DNA of 64,000 nucleotides, from NCBI GenBank assembly GCA_019638625.1, contig JAHBTK010000004.1:62001-126000 (forward strand), given 5' to 3'. Below, in pieces: positions 16,871 through 25,876 of this stretch. Origin of the DNA: Chitinophagaceae bacterium (lineage in GTDB: Bacteria; Bacteroidota; Bacteroidia; Chitinophagales; Chitinophagaceae). A program made the position numbers and the translations under genes. The notes under the pieces were generated by a model. That model was not told the DNA's origin, searched no databases, and saw only the letters and a list, made by a program, of their open reading frames with translations. Each line of letters starts with the position of its first letter. Position 1 is the stretch's first letter.

Positions 16871-18211
16871 TCAGTCAGGTTTAGATTCAAACCCCAGCTT
16901 TTGCAGTCCTTTCTGAATTTCCGGGCAACTCATAAATAACTTCCATAATAAGCCGCTCCTGTAGTTCTCTATCATCACAATGATGGGGCCCTGGTCAATT
17001 GCCAGGTGGCTGGAAGCATACCAGTTTTGCGTTTCATTAAAGGCGTCTATGAAACCATATTCGCTCCATAATTTATCACCGAGGTCATAGTAGAAATGCT
17101 TTAATGCCTGCATGGAATACTCCGGCGTATAAGGAAAAGCCGATAAAGCTGCGGTTGGAGTGATGGTTCCCCGGTCTTCTGAAGGTGAATGAGCAGCATA
17201 GCCATTATAAGTATCACTGGCTGTTAGTCCCCAGCAATTTTCTCCGTATCCTTTAAATTTCTTCGGGTTGTCTATGCAGTAGGCCCTGTTGATAAGAGTA
17301 TGGTTCCTGTTCTGCTGCCAGTAATCAGCATACCGGTCCTTTAACCCCTTCGGGTTTAAACCCAAAAACGAATAATGGGAAAAAAACAAGGGACCGCCAT
17401 AATCAAAGCCTAACGGTAATTCTATATCGTAAAACTTCTTCCCGTTTTTGAAAAAATTGCTTTGTGCCCAACCCCTATGGTAAACCGTTGCAGGAACCGG
17501 GTATCTTTCAGAGCTGGCTGCCAGCACATAAGTGATCAAACATTCATTAAATCCCCTCAATGGAAAATTCATCGCCCATCCGTTGTTGGGACTCCAGTGC
17601 CAGTACAGCACCTCTTCCCCGCCTCTTGTAAACCAGTCCCACTCCACATCATTCCACAACCAGTTGATCCTGTTGCGCAGTTCTCTTTCATGCGGGTTAT
17701 CCCCGTCAAAATACTGGCGGACACACAATAACCCCTGCAACAGGAAAGAAGATTCCACCAGGTCAGCCCCGTCATCCTTGCGGCTGAACGGGATCGTTTT
17801 GCCGGTGGAGCCATTCAACCAATGAGGGAATACGCCATGATAAGCATCCGCCTTCGACAAAAACTTTACCATCTTTAAAAGAAAATTTACTGCCGTATCA
17901 CGGGTGATCCATTTCCGCTCCGTCGCTACTATTACGGCCATAATACCAAAACCTGAACCGCCTGTAGTAACCACCTCAGCTCCATAGTCATAAGCCACAT
18001 TGCTTCTTTCCCGCGCCAAACCGCTTACGGGATGTGCGAAATCCCAGAAATACCGAAAGGTCTGCTTTTGCACGAGGTCGAGCAAAGCGCTGTCTGAAAG
18101 ATTCTTAGGGCGGTCCGCGGGATTAAAAGCAACCGGCGATTTCTTTTTTTGCGCCTGCACTGTACAAACACTCACAATCAACAGGAGCGTAAGAATTTTG
18201 AATATTTTCAT
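16871..18211 (-). CDS. GH144 (glycoamylase domain) family protein, copy 1
   Basis: 446 residues with a signal peptide ending near CTVQAQ, so secreted, probably periplasmic. The whole mature protein is a glycoamylase-type (PF10091) domain: QTFRYFWDFAHPVSGLARERS near the start, then TTGGSGFGIMAV, PHWLNGSTG, DGADLVE and AIDQGPIIVMIENYRSG near the end. PF10091 proteins of this kind form GH144, whose founding member is an endo-beta-1,2-glucanase from Chitinophaga. It is the last gene of the minus-strand xylan operon and a close paralogue of the next gene upstream, which differs in having a lipobox and an extra N-terminal domain. Substrate in this locus is inferred, not shown. Confidence 0.85.
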   Translation of the reverse strand: MKIFKILTLLLIVSVCTVQAQKKKSPVAFNPADRPKNLSDSALLDLVQKQTFRYFWDFAHPVSGLARERSNVAYDYGAEVVTTGGSGFGIMAVIVATERKWITRDTAVNFLLKMVKFLSKADAYHGVFPHWLNGSTGKTIPFSRKDDGADLVESSFLLQGLLCVRQYFDGDNPHERELRNRINWLWNDVEWDWFTRGGEEVLYWHWSPNNGWAMNFPLRGFNECLITYVLAASSERYPVPATVYHRGWAQSNFFKNGKKFYDIELPLGFDYGGPLFFSHYSFLGLNPKGLKDRYADYWQQNRNHTLINRAYCIDNPKKFKGYGENCWGLTASDTYNGYAAHSPSEDRGTITPTAALSAFPYTPEYSMQALKHFYYDLGDKLWSEYGFIDAFNETQNWYASSHLAIDQGPIIVMIENYRSGLLWKLFMSCPEIQKGLQKLGFESKPD

Positions 18212-18330
18212 TTGGCATTAAGTTAAACGTGTTATGTAATTGATAAACCGAGAATACCCGGTTGTATAGCTGTGAAAAATAATGCACCGTTTTATTGTAA
18301 ACATACCGTCGAGAATATTTTTATCATTTT

Positions 18331-20007
18331 CTATGATCCCTCCGATTGAAATCCCAATGCATTCAATGCCGATTTCACTTCGGGACAACTCATAAATAAA
18401 TTCCACAACAACCCGCTGCGATGATTTTCGATCATAATTACCTGCGGTCCCTGGTCTATTGCCAGAAAGGAATTGGAGAACCACAGATCGTCCAATGAAA
18501 AAGCATCTATAAATCCATAGTCCTTCCACAACTTATCGCCCAAAACATAATAAAAGAATTTCAGCGCTTTCATACTCTGCTCCGGGGTATATGGCAGGGA
18601 GGCAATAGCTGCGGTGGGCGCTATAACCCCCACATCATTCTGCGGTGAACTGGAAGTGTAACCACCGGGTATATCGCTGGCGGTAAGCCCCCAGCAGGAA
18701 TCGCTGTAAGCAAATCCCCCGGGATTAAAAACACAATACGCGTTGTTTATCAAAGCGTGATTCCTTGTCTGCAATTCATAATCCGCATAACTGTCAGACA
18801 GGCCTTTGGGGTTTATACCTAAAAAAGAATACTGCGACAGAAAAAGAGGTCCCCCCATAGCCGGTCCAAGCGGCAATACATAACTATAGTAATTATTGCC
18901 GTTTTTCATAGCACCCTCCGATGCCCAGCCTTTGTGATACACTGATGCCGGTATGCCATGATCAGGGGAAGCCGCGGCCAGCACATAGGTGATAAGGCAT
19001 TCATTCCAGCCTTTTACCGGGAGGTTCATATCCCAACCGTAGTTGGGACTCCAATGCCAGTATAGTACTTCCTCATTATCCCGGCTAAACCAATCCCATT
19101 CTATTCCGCGCCATATTTCATTGATATCGTCCCGTAATGTCTTTTCAGCGCCTGCTCCATCAAAATACTGGCGTGCACACAGCAATCCCTGCATCAGCAG
19201 GGATGTCTCTACCAGGTCGGCGCCATCATCCTTGTCGCTGAACCGGATAGCAGTTCCTGTAGTGCCATTCAGCCAGTGTGGATAGGCTCCCTTAAAAGTC
19301 TGCGCCGTGTTTTTAAGAAAGCTAACGATAGTCTGTAAGCGCTCCAGCCCCTGCTGCCTTGTAATGAAATTCCGGTGAATGCCGGTAATAACAGCCATTA
19401 CACCGAAACCGGAGCCGCCTGAAGTAACAAGATTATCATCGCCATTACTTCTCTCCCTTGCCAATCCTGAAACAGGGTGTGCAAAATCCCAGAAATAGCG
19501 GAAGGTTTGTTCCTGCACTTTGGTCAGCAACTCTTCGTCGGACAGTTCCGGGAACTTTCGCGTAGAATCAATTGCCGTAGAAAAATTCACGGAAGCCGCT
19601 TCCAGTAATGTTTGCCCATCCGCAGACTTTAATTGCCTGCGAACGGAAAACGTGTAACGGGTCAATCCGTCAAGCCGTTTCTGTGGCGTCAACACCAGTT
19701 CCTTATCCTCATTTTCAAATTGCAGTTGAGTAGCTACAATTTCTCCCTGTTCGTTTGCAAGCGAAATATTTTCCCCGGTTGTGGAACGATCTACCGGTAT
19801 AGTGAAATTGATCTTAATAGAGGAGGCGCCCGAAACAAAAGAAATATTATCACCGGTTTTTCCCCCTACCTGAATGGCAGACACCCGAAAGCTGTCCTGA
19901 AATCCGGGAGTGTTCCCTTGTTTTTTACTGCAGGCGTACAACAAGCAAATCAGGCCAAGAGCAATAGTTGCCTTTATCACAGGCGGTGTCGTTATTTTTT
20001 CCAACAT
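18331..20007 (-). CDS. GH144 family lipoprotein with N-terminal Ig-like domain, copy 2
   Basis: 558 residues from the ATG at 20007. That start gives a lipoprotein signal with lipobox LLYAC; the frame is open to 20091 but the extra residues have no signal. Residues about 30-140 look like a bacterial Ig-like (Big_5/SbsA) domain (INFTIPVDRSTTGENISL, then LTRYTFSV). The catalytic GH144 domain follows from QTFRYFWDFAHPVSGLARERS and shares nearly all motifs with copy 1. The paralogue pair suggests a surface or periplasmic anchored form plus a soluble form. Known GH144 enzymes cut beta-1,2-glucan; here the gene sits in a xylan operon, 84 bases after the acetylesterase gene. Confidence 0.85.
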   Translation of the reverse strand: MLEKITTPPVIKATIALGLICLLYACSKKQGNTPGFQDSFRVSAIQVGGKTGDNISFVSGASSIKINFTIPVDRSTTGENISLANEQGEIVATQLQFENEDKELVLTPQKRLDGLTRYTFSVRRQLKSADGQTLLEAASVNFSTAIDSTRKFPELSDEELLTKVQEQTFRYFWDFAHPVSGLARERSNGDDNLVTSGGSGFGVMAVITGIHRNFITRQQGLERLQTIVSFLKNTAQTFKGAYPHWLNGTTGTAIRFSDKDDGADLVETSLLMQGLLCARQYFDGAGAEKTLRDDINEIWRGIEWDWFSRDNEEVLYWHWSPNYGWDMNLPVKGWNECLITYVLAAASPDHGIPASVYHKGWASEGAMKNGNNYYSYVLPLGPAMGGPLFLSQYSFLGINPKGLSDSYADYELQTRNHALINNAYCVFNPGGFAYSDSCWGLTASDIPGGYTSSSPQNDVGVIAPTAAIASLPYTPEQSMKALKFFYYVLGDKLWKDYGFIDAFSLDDLWFSNSFLAIDQGPQVIMIENHRSGLLWNLFMSCPEVKSALNALGFQSEGS

Positions 20008-20091
20008 AGGTCCTGTAAATATACTACAATTCCCGCGAAAGCCCTGCTGACAGAAGGACACCGCCAACCTGTGGCCTGGCTTGTGTAACAA

Positions 20092-22077
20092 TTACTGATC
20101 TGTTCTGAAAGGCGATGCCGGTAACCCCTCCCTGTTTATAAGGTTGGGGTTAACAGGATTGTCTGCCCAGGCATAACGAACATATTTAGGTTGGTGAACT
20201 TTTTCACTGGATACAATAATTTTGTCGCCGCGGATTACCGCATTAGCCCATACAAACTTTTTGTCTTCCCCCGCAATAGCAAATTCCTGCAGCGGTTCAC
20301 CATCGCTGGTAGTTAATCCACCGCCCGTATTACTGAATGAAAGAATAATTTTATCACCTTCTATGGTAGTCGATTGGCAAGTGGGTCCGGAAAAAATAAT
20401 ATTTTCTCCATAACTGATCTTTTGCGCCGCCAACGCCAGCCGCTCCCCTACCTCCATCTTCCTGTCCGGGTGTATATCATTCCATTCGCCCAGGTCTATC
20501 GCCACCGCCATACCGGTACGGGGTACTGCCAGGGTTTTCGATTGCGCCTCCCGGAAAGCAGCCCAGGCACTTTCTGACGGCAGATAGTTATAGTCCATAA
20601 AACCGGGTAGTTGCACATATAAAAAAGGGAGGCTTTCAGACTTCCATTGTTTTTGCCACTCCGCTATCATAGCCGGTTGCAGCTTCGCGTATTCATCGGG
20701 GTTGCCGGTATTACTTTCACCCTGGTACCACAAAAATCCTCTCAGGTTATAATTGCGTAACGGCGCCAGCATGGCATTATACAAAGCCGTGGGTTGATAT
20801 TGTATGGTAATAGCTCCGGAAGGCCCCCGCTGACCGGAGTACACCTGCCCTACTTTATAGCTCCAGTACCCGGTGAGATCAATCGTATCGTTGCCTGCCA
20901 CCAGGTAATAAGGTTTGTCCGGGACAAAGCCACCCTTCCCGTTATTATTGGTTACCCGCACCACAACCAGGTTCCTGCCGGCTTGCAGCAAACCCTCCCG
21001 CAACGGGTAACGACGCTGCGGATACATGTAGCCAAAGCCACCTACCCGTTCACCATTGATGTATACCACATCGGCATCCACAATTCTTCCCAAGAATAAT
21101 TTTGCCGGACTGTTTACCGAAGAAGCAGGAATATCTATCTCCCGGCGATACCACACCACACCATCCAGGTTACGAACTCCCTGGTCTTCCCAATATCCCG
21201 GAACAGCAATAGGCCGCCACCCTTTTGGCTGGTACAATGTCTCATACCATTTCTCCGTCATACCCCTGTCTGCCGTCACCTCTGTTGCTCCCATATCCCG
21301 GACTGCTCTCCGGTTAGTTTCATTCACATAAGCAGTATCCCTGTTTTTCTTCAGCCTGTTAAATATCTCCGGAAATGGTTGAAGACTCTCTTCATTCATC
21401 CAGGCTTCTATAGGCGACCCGCCCCAGGTGGCATTGATCAATCCAACCGGCACTTTATATTTTTCATATAATGACCTGGCAAAAAAATACGCGACCACCG
21501 AAAAATCATTAACGTTATCCGCATCAGCACTTTTCCAGTATCCTCCCGGAAGTTCTTCCTGTGGACCAGTTAAACTGGTAGTATTGGGTACTTTGAATTG
21601 CCTGATCTCCGCATAACCGGCCGCCTCGATTTCCCTGGCATAAATAATATTATGCAGCCGCATTGAGTGTTCCATATTCGACTGTCCGGAACATAGCCAT
21701 ACATCACCCACCAGGATATTGTGCAGCATGATCCGGTTGGTTCCTTTTACCTCCATACTATAGGGTCCGCCCGCCGGTGTAGCAGCCAGTTGCAGCTTCC
21801 ATTTGCCATCACTCCCCGCCCGGGCACGATAGGTTTTTCTATTGAATGTTACCGTTATTTTCTCTCCTTCAGACGCCCAGCCCCAGATATTTATTTTTGT
21901 ATCCCGTTGCAATACCATACTGTCTCTAACGATACGGGGCAGTCGTATCTGCGCTGCAGCCGGCAACGCAAATAAGAGGATCAGAATAACGGGGATCCAT
22001 TTGTCAACCGACATCTTCAGCATAGTCTTAAAGTCTCTCCTCATTACTGAATATTCATTTCGTTGTTTACAAATCAT
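20092..22077 (-). CDS. Acetylesterase of the sialate O-acetylesterase / CE20-like type
   Basis: 661 residues. The SGNH nucleophile block is WLCSGQSNMEHSM (about residue 130) and the acid-base pair is in WNDIHPDRK near the C-terminus. Between the halves lies a jelly-roll insertion with sugar-binding look (residues about 290-390, ending in NLVVVRVTNNNGKGG). This architecture is shared by sialate O-acetylesterases and carbohydrate esterase family 20. In a xylan operon the likely job is removal of acetyl groups from xylan fragments. The start is uncertain: ATG at 22077 is first in frame, but ATGs at 22023 or 22014 would place the signal peptide (ending PAAAQ) at the N-terminus. Confidence 0.85.
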   Translation of the reverse strand: MICKQRNEYSVMRRDFKTMLKMSVDKWIPVILILLFALPAAAQIRLPRIVRDSMVLQRDTKINIWGWASEGEKITVTFNRKTYRARAGSDGKWKLQLAATPAGGPYSMEVKGTNRIMLHNILVGDVWLCSGQSNMEHSMRLHNIIYAREIEAAGYAEIRQFKVPNTTSLTGPQEELPGGYWKSADADNVNDFSVVAYFFARSLYEKYKVPVGLINATWGGSPIEAWMNEESLQPFPEIFNRLKKNRDTAYVNETNRRAVRDMGATEVTADRGMTEKWYETLYQPKGWRPIAVPGYWEDQGVRNLDGVVWYRREIDIPASSVNSPAKLFLGRIVDADVVYINGERVGGFGYMYPQRRYPLREGLLQAGRNLVVVRVTNNNGKGGFVPDKPYYLVAGNDTIDLTGYWSYKVGQVYSGQRGPSGAITIQYQPTALYNAMLAPLRNYNLRGFLWYQGESNTGNPDEYAKLQPAMIAEWQKQWKSESLPFLYVQLPGFMDYNYLPSESAWAAFREAQSKTLAVPRTGMAVAIDLGEWNDIHPDRKMEVGERLALAAQKISYGENIIFSGPTCQSTTIEGDKIILSFSNTGGGLTTSDGEPLQEFAIAGEDKKFVWANAVIRGDKIIVSSEKVHQPKYVRYAWADNPVNPNLINREGLPASPFRTDQ

Positions 22078-22092
22078 ATTAAAAAAACAGCT

Positions 22093-23145
22093 TTATTCCT
22101 GCAACCTGAATTTACCATATGGTTCAATTACCTGTATGAACCCGTTTTCATCATGCACCAGCCGGGTAACTTTAATACTGCGTAAATGGGTTACTCCCCT
22201 ACTCAAACTGCTGTCGTGGTAAAACAAATACCACTCACCATTAAACTCAACGATAGAATGATGAGAGGTCCACCCTACCACGGGGTTTAAGATTTTTCCG
22301 GCATAAGTAAATGGTCCATACGGGTCATCGCCGGTTGCATAACAAATAAAATGTGTATCGCCCGTTGAATAGGAAAAATAGTATTTGCCATTATATTTAT
22401 GCAGCCAGGATGCTTCAAAAAACCTTCTTTCGTTATCCCCCTGTAAAAGAGGGTCTTCTTTTTCATCCAGGATGAGCACATCCCGGGGACGCTCTGCAAA
22501 CTCCAGCAGTTCGTCCGTCAGTTTTGCCACTTTCGCGCATAATGCAGGTTCGTCCTCTTTCGGCAAATGAGCCGTCGGACTTTCCGGTTGTGAGGCATTG
22601 AAGGTACGGTTTCTCCAGCGCTGCAATTGCCCTCCCCATATGCCGCCAAAATACATATAATAGCTGCCGTCATCGTCTTTAAATACTGCCGGATCTATTG
22701 AGAAGCTGTTTTTGATAGCCTGCGGCTGTGGTATAAACGGACCTGTGGGAGACTCCCCGACCGCAACGCCAATTCTGAAAATACCTTCGTGGTCTTTTGC
22801 GGGAAAGAAGAGAAAATAGCGGCCGTCTTTTTCGTGGGCATCCGGCGCCCACATCTGCCGCTCGGCCCAGGGTACGTCTTTTACATGCAGCGCTACTCCA
22901 TGATCGGTTGCTGGTCCGCCGGGACTCTCCATAGAAATCACGTGATAGTCTTCCATCGCAAAATGACTGCCCAGGTCGTCAAATGCATCCCCTGCATCCA
23001 CATCATGCGACGGATATATATATATCTTTCCGTTAAACACATGCGCGGAAGGATCTGCGGTATAAATATGAGAAACCAGCGGTGGGGAGATCGCCGCCCT
23101 GTTGAGCGCATCAAAATCAATATGATCTGTATTATCTTCAGGCAT
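22093..23145 (-). CDS. Glycoside hydrolase family 43 protein (probable beta-xylosidase/arabinofuranosidase)
   Basis: 350 residues, no signal peptide, so cytoplasmic. GH43 five-bladed propeller residues can be assigned: general base in TADPSAHVF (about residue 31), the pKa-modulating Asp in SIDPAVFKDD, and the general acid Glu in RRFFEASWLHKYNGKYY. The N-terminus ADPSAHVFNGKIYIYPSHD is characteristic of cytoplasmic GH43 xylosidases. It would split xylo-oligosaccharides delivered by the GPH transporter encoded 16 bases upstream. Activity on xylose versus arabinose linkages cannot be decided here. Confidence 0.88.
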   Translation of the reverse strand: MPEDNTDHIDFDALNRAAISPPLVSHIYTADPSAHVFNGKIYIYPSHDVDAGDAFDDLGSHFAMEDYHVISMESPGGPATDHGVALHVKDVPWAERQMWAPDAHEKDGRYFLFFPAKDHEGIFRIGVAVGESPTGPFIPQPQAIKNSFSIDPAVFKDDDGSYYMYFGGIWGGQLQRWRNRTFNASQPESPTAHLPKEDEPALCAKVAKLTDELLEFAERPRDVLILDEKEDPLLQGDNERRFFEASWLHKYNGKYYFSYSTGDTHFICYATGDDPYGPFTYAGKILNPVVGWTSHHSIVEFNGEWYLFYHDSSLSRGVTHLRSIKVTRLVHDENGFIQVIEPYGKFRLQE

Positions 23146-23161
23146 AGCAAAAGATTTTGTT

Positions 23162-24601
23162 TTATATTGTTACTTCATTCCTTTTTTGCTTCAGGTCAGC
23201 TTCAATCTGCGTTTCCATTCCTTTATTGATCTCGTAGAAAAAAAGTAATGCAACGCCGGCCAAAAAGGGAATAGCAGGGAACACACTCACCAGCATCTTT
23301 GATCCCTGTATGGCTTCAGCAGATTGTATTTCACTATTGGGAACATAGCGGAAAAGTCCCAGTATCCAGGCAACCAGGGCGCTGCCGATGCTCAAACCGG
23401 CCTTCAGGCCCACCATCATGGCCGAAAAAATAATAGCGGTTGCCCTTCGCCCGTTTTTCCATTCGCTGTAATCCGCCACATCGGCAATCATCGCCCAAAG
23501 CAGCGGTATGGTGATCCCATAAAAAAATCCATGCAGTACCTGCGATATAAATATCCACCTGACCGCCTGCGGCGGAAAAAAAACAAATACGAGAACAAAC
23601 AGGGTTGAAATAAACAATGCTATTCCAAACACATCCCGCTTTCCGTATTTATCAGCCAGTCTTTTGGAAAGTGTTATTCCTATGATCATAAAAATAATAC
23701 CCCCGGCATTAAATAAACCAAATCCCGCGGACACCGGGTCCTGATCAAAAACATTGAGCCCGGCGCCTGAAAGAAAACTTATAATGGGAGTAACAAAAAC
23801 AGTAAGGCTTTCCCTGTCAACATAATTATTGAAATAATACACATACGAGCCACCTTTCATTGCCAATGTGATAAACACCAGGGTGGTAAGCGTGAGCATA
23901 ATTACCCAGGGGCGGTTTTTAAATAAATCGCCCAGGTCTTCTTTTACCGAAGACCGCTGTTCCGGTTTGGGTATAATACGTTCCCTGGTGGTAAAAAAAG
24001 TGATCAGAAGCATCACCGTTCCAATTACCGCCAACCAGGTCATTACTTTTTCAATACCGGCAGACTTGTCTCCTTTGCCCGCTGTTTCAATAATGGCCAG
24101 CATAAACACCTGTACAAAAAACTGGGCGAACATCACCGCCACAAACCGGTAGGCGGATAAGCTATTTCTTTCTTTCATGTCACCGGTGATCACTCCACTC
24201 AAAGCCGAGTAGGGCAGGTTGTTGGCTGCATACAACAGTAGCAGCAAGGTATAGGTGACCACCGCATAAATCACTTTTCCTTTATAGGAAAAATCAGGCG
24301 TACTAAAAGCCAGGAGGGCAACTACTCCCAGTGGAACGGCTGTCCACAATACCCATGGGCGAAACTTTCCCCATTTACTATGGGTTCTGTCTGCAAGTGC
24401 TCCTATTACCGGGTTGAAGACAAATGCAGCAACCAATCCCACAGTAAGCATGATCACAGAAGCATGCTGCGGCGCCAGTCCATATATATCCGTATAAAAA
24501 TAGGCAAGGTAGGTCATCAGGGTTTGAAAGACCAGGTTGGCTGCCAGGTCACCGAGGCTATATCCAACTTTCTCCGTTACCGATAATTTCTGAATACTCA
24601 T
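23162..24601 (-). CDS. GPH-family sugar:cation symporter
   Basis: 479 residues with twelve predicted membrane segments. The N-terminus KLSVTEKVGYSLGDLAANLVFQ and the following TYLAYFYTDIYGL are typical of glycoside-pentoside-hexuronide (GPH, MelB/XynB-like) transporters, as is ALADRTHSKWGKFRPW in the loop after the second segment. The frame opens further upstream but the ATG at 24601 matches the family start. Its place between GH10 and GH43 genes argues for inner-membrane uptake of xylobiose or similar short xylo-oligosaccharides. The start lies 35 bases after the GH10 stop, consistent with one operon. Confidence 0.9.
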   Translation of the reverse strand: MSIQKLSVTEKVGYSLGDLAANLVFQTLMTYLAYFYTDIYGLAPQHASVIMLTVGLVAAFVFNPVIGALADRTHSKWGKFRPWVLWTAVPLGVVALLAFSTPDFSYKGKVIYAVVTYTLLLLLYAANNLPYSALSGVITGDMKERNSLSAYRFVAVMFAQFFVQVFMLAIIETAGKGDKSAGIEKVMTWLAVIGTVMLLITFFTTRERIIPKPEQRSSVKEDLGDLFKNRPWVIMLTLTTLVFITLAMKGGSYVYYFNNYVDRESLTVFVTPIISFLSGAGLNVFDQDPVSAGFGLFNAGGIIFMIIGITLSKRLADKYGKRDVFGIALFISTLFVLVFVFFPPQAVRWIFISQVLHGFFYGITIPLLWAMIADVADYSEWKNGRRATAIIFSAMMVGLKAGLSIGSALVAWILGLFRYVPNSEIQSAEAIQGSKMLVSVFPAIPFLAGVALLFFYEINKGMETQIEADLKQKRNEVTI

Positions 24602-24636
24602 ATCGTTATTTTTTATTGTGGCATCTAAATGTCGTA

Positions 24637-25743
24637 TCATTTACCGGTGGCAACTACGGAGAAGAAAGCGGGTTTCGGTTGAAGTTGCCTGTCAAACAAC
24701 AGCGGGTAATTTGTTCTGCCGCGGATGGGCCAGCCGTTCAGCCATGAATGGCCATCCCCGACCCCCCAAAAGGTAATGCGGGTAATATATTGCCTGTATT
24801 TTAAAAAGAGCTTAAACAAGTCTGCATAGGCCTTTGCCTGGGTTTGGGCTACCGAATCAGGCAAACCGGCAGTATAGGGGTTCATCCGGGCGCTGCCTTC
24901 CGAGGTTTTGCTGAGCTCGGCAGAGTTGCCATCCCAGGGATTCGGCAATACACCCAGGTCCAGTTCCGTGAACATTACTTCCACTCCCAGCGCGGCAAAT
25001 TCTTTGACGCTTTCTTCAATATTTTTCAAAGGCATATCATAGGACCGCCAGTGTCCCTGGATACCAACGCCATCAATACGCACGCCCGCCGCCTGTATTT
25101 TTTTAATAATGGCAATAGCGCCTGCCCGCTTTTTGGGCTGCTCAATATTGTAGTCGTTATAATACAGCTTAGTGTTCGGCGCTGCCTTTTGCGCCAGTCT
25201 GAAAGCCTCTACGATATAGTCTTCACCGAGTTTCTCCCAAAAAATAGATTTCCGTAAAGTACCATCTTCTTCCAGCGCTTCGTTTACAACATCCCAGGAA
25301 TCTATTTTTCCGTCATACCGTGCGGCTATAGTATTAATATGGTTTACAAAAAAACTACGTACGGAATCCTTATCCTTCATCTGCCGCATAAAAGGCGGCA
25401 ACTGGCTGTGCCATATCAATGCATGCCCGTTCACCTTCATATTATTCTTTCGGGCATATGCCACCAGTTGATCCGACGGTTCAAAGTTATATTCATTCCA
25501 GCGGGGCTGCATATGCTCGGCTTTCATGATATTTTCCGGCGTGACCGAATTGAACTGCCGCCGGATCAGCGCATCTTCAACGGGATCTTTTTCAGTTATC
25601 TGCGAGATATTTAAAGCAGCGCCGATAAGAAAATCATTTTTGAACAGTTCTTTTAATGAGGGTATATCCTGCGACACGACACCGGATATACAGAACAGGT
25701 AAGTTGCTGCCAGGGCAATCTTCAAAATACGTTTCGTTACCAT
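24637..25743 (-). CDS. GH10 endo-1,4-beta-xylanase, periplasmic
   Basis: 368 residues from the ATG at 25743, which gives a signal peptide ending near SGVVSQ; the longer open frame upstream overlaps the preceding gene and has no signal. Catalytic residues are visible: acid/base Glu in WDVVNEALEEDG (about residue 155) and nucleophile Glu in MFTELDLGV (about residue 260), with substrate-binding WHSQLPPF and GHALIWH. No lipobox, so probably free in the periplasm, unlike the lipoprotein GH10 encoded at 36003. It would cut imported xylan fragments. The gene begins 133 bases after the GH67 stop. Confidence 0.93.
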   Translation of the reverse strand: MVTKRILKIALAATYLFCISGVVSQDIPSLKELFKNDFLIGAALNISQITEKDPVEDALIRRQFNSVTPENIMKAEHMQPRWNEYNFEPSDQLVAYARKNNMKVNGHALIWHSQLPPFMRQMKDKDSVRSFFVNHINTIAARYDGKIDSWDVVNEALEEDGTLRKSIFWEKLGEDYIVEAFRLAQKAAPNTKLYYNDYNIEQPKKRAGAIAIIKKIQAAGVRIDGVGIQGHWRSYDMPLKNIEESVKEFAALGVEVMFTELDLGVLPNPWDGNSAELSKTSEGSARMNPYTAGLPDSVAQTQAKAYADLFKLFLKYRQYITRITFWGVGDGHSWLNGWPIRGRTNYPLLFDRQLQPKPAFFSVVATGK

Positions 25744-25876
25744 ACACAATAGTTTAAGTCTGTAAAAAATTACATTCAGCAAAGGCAGCATTATTCCACT
25801 GCAGCTTTGCCTGCTTAGTGAGTGAGTATTGCAGTTGATAAGAACCCGGTAGTGCCAGCCACCTGAACGAGTCCTG

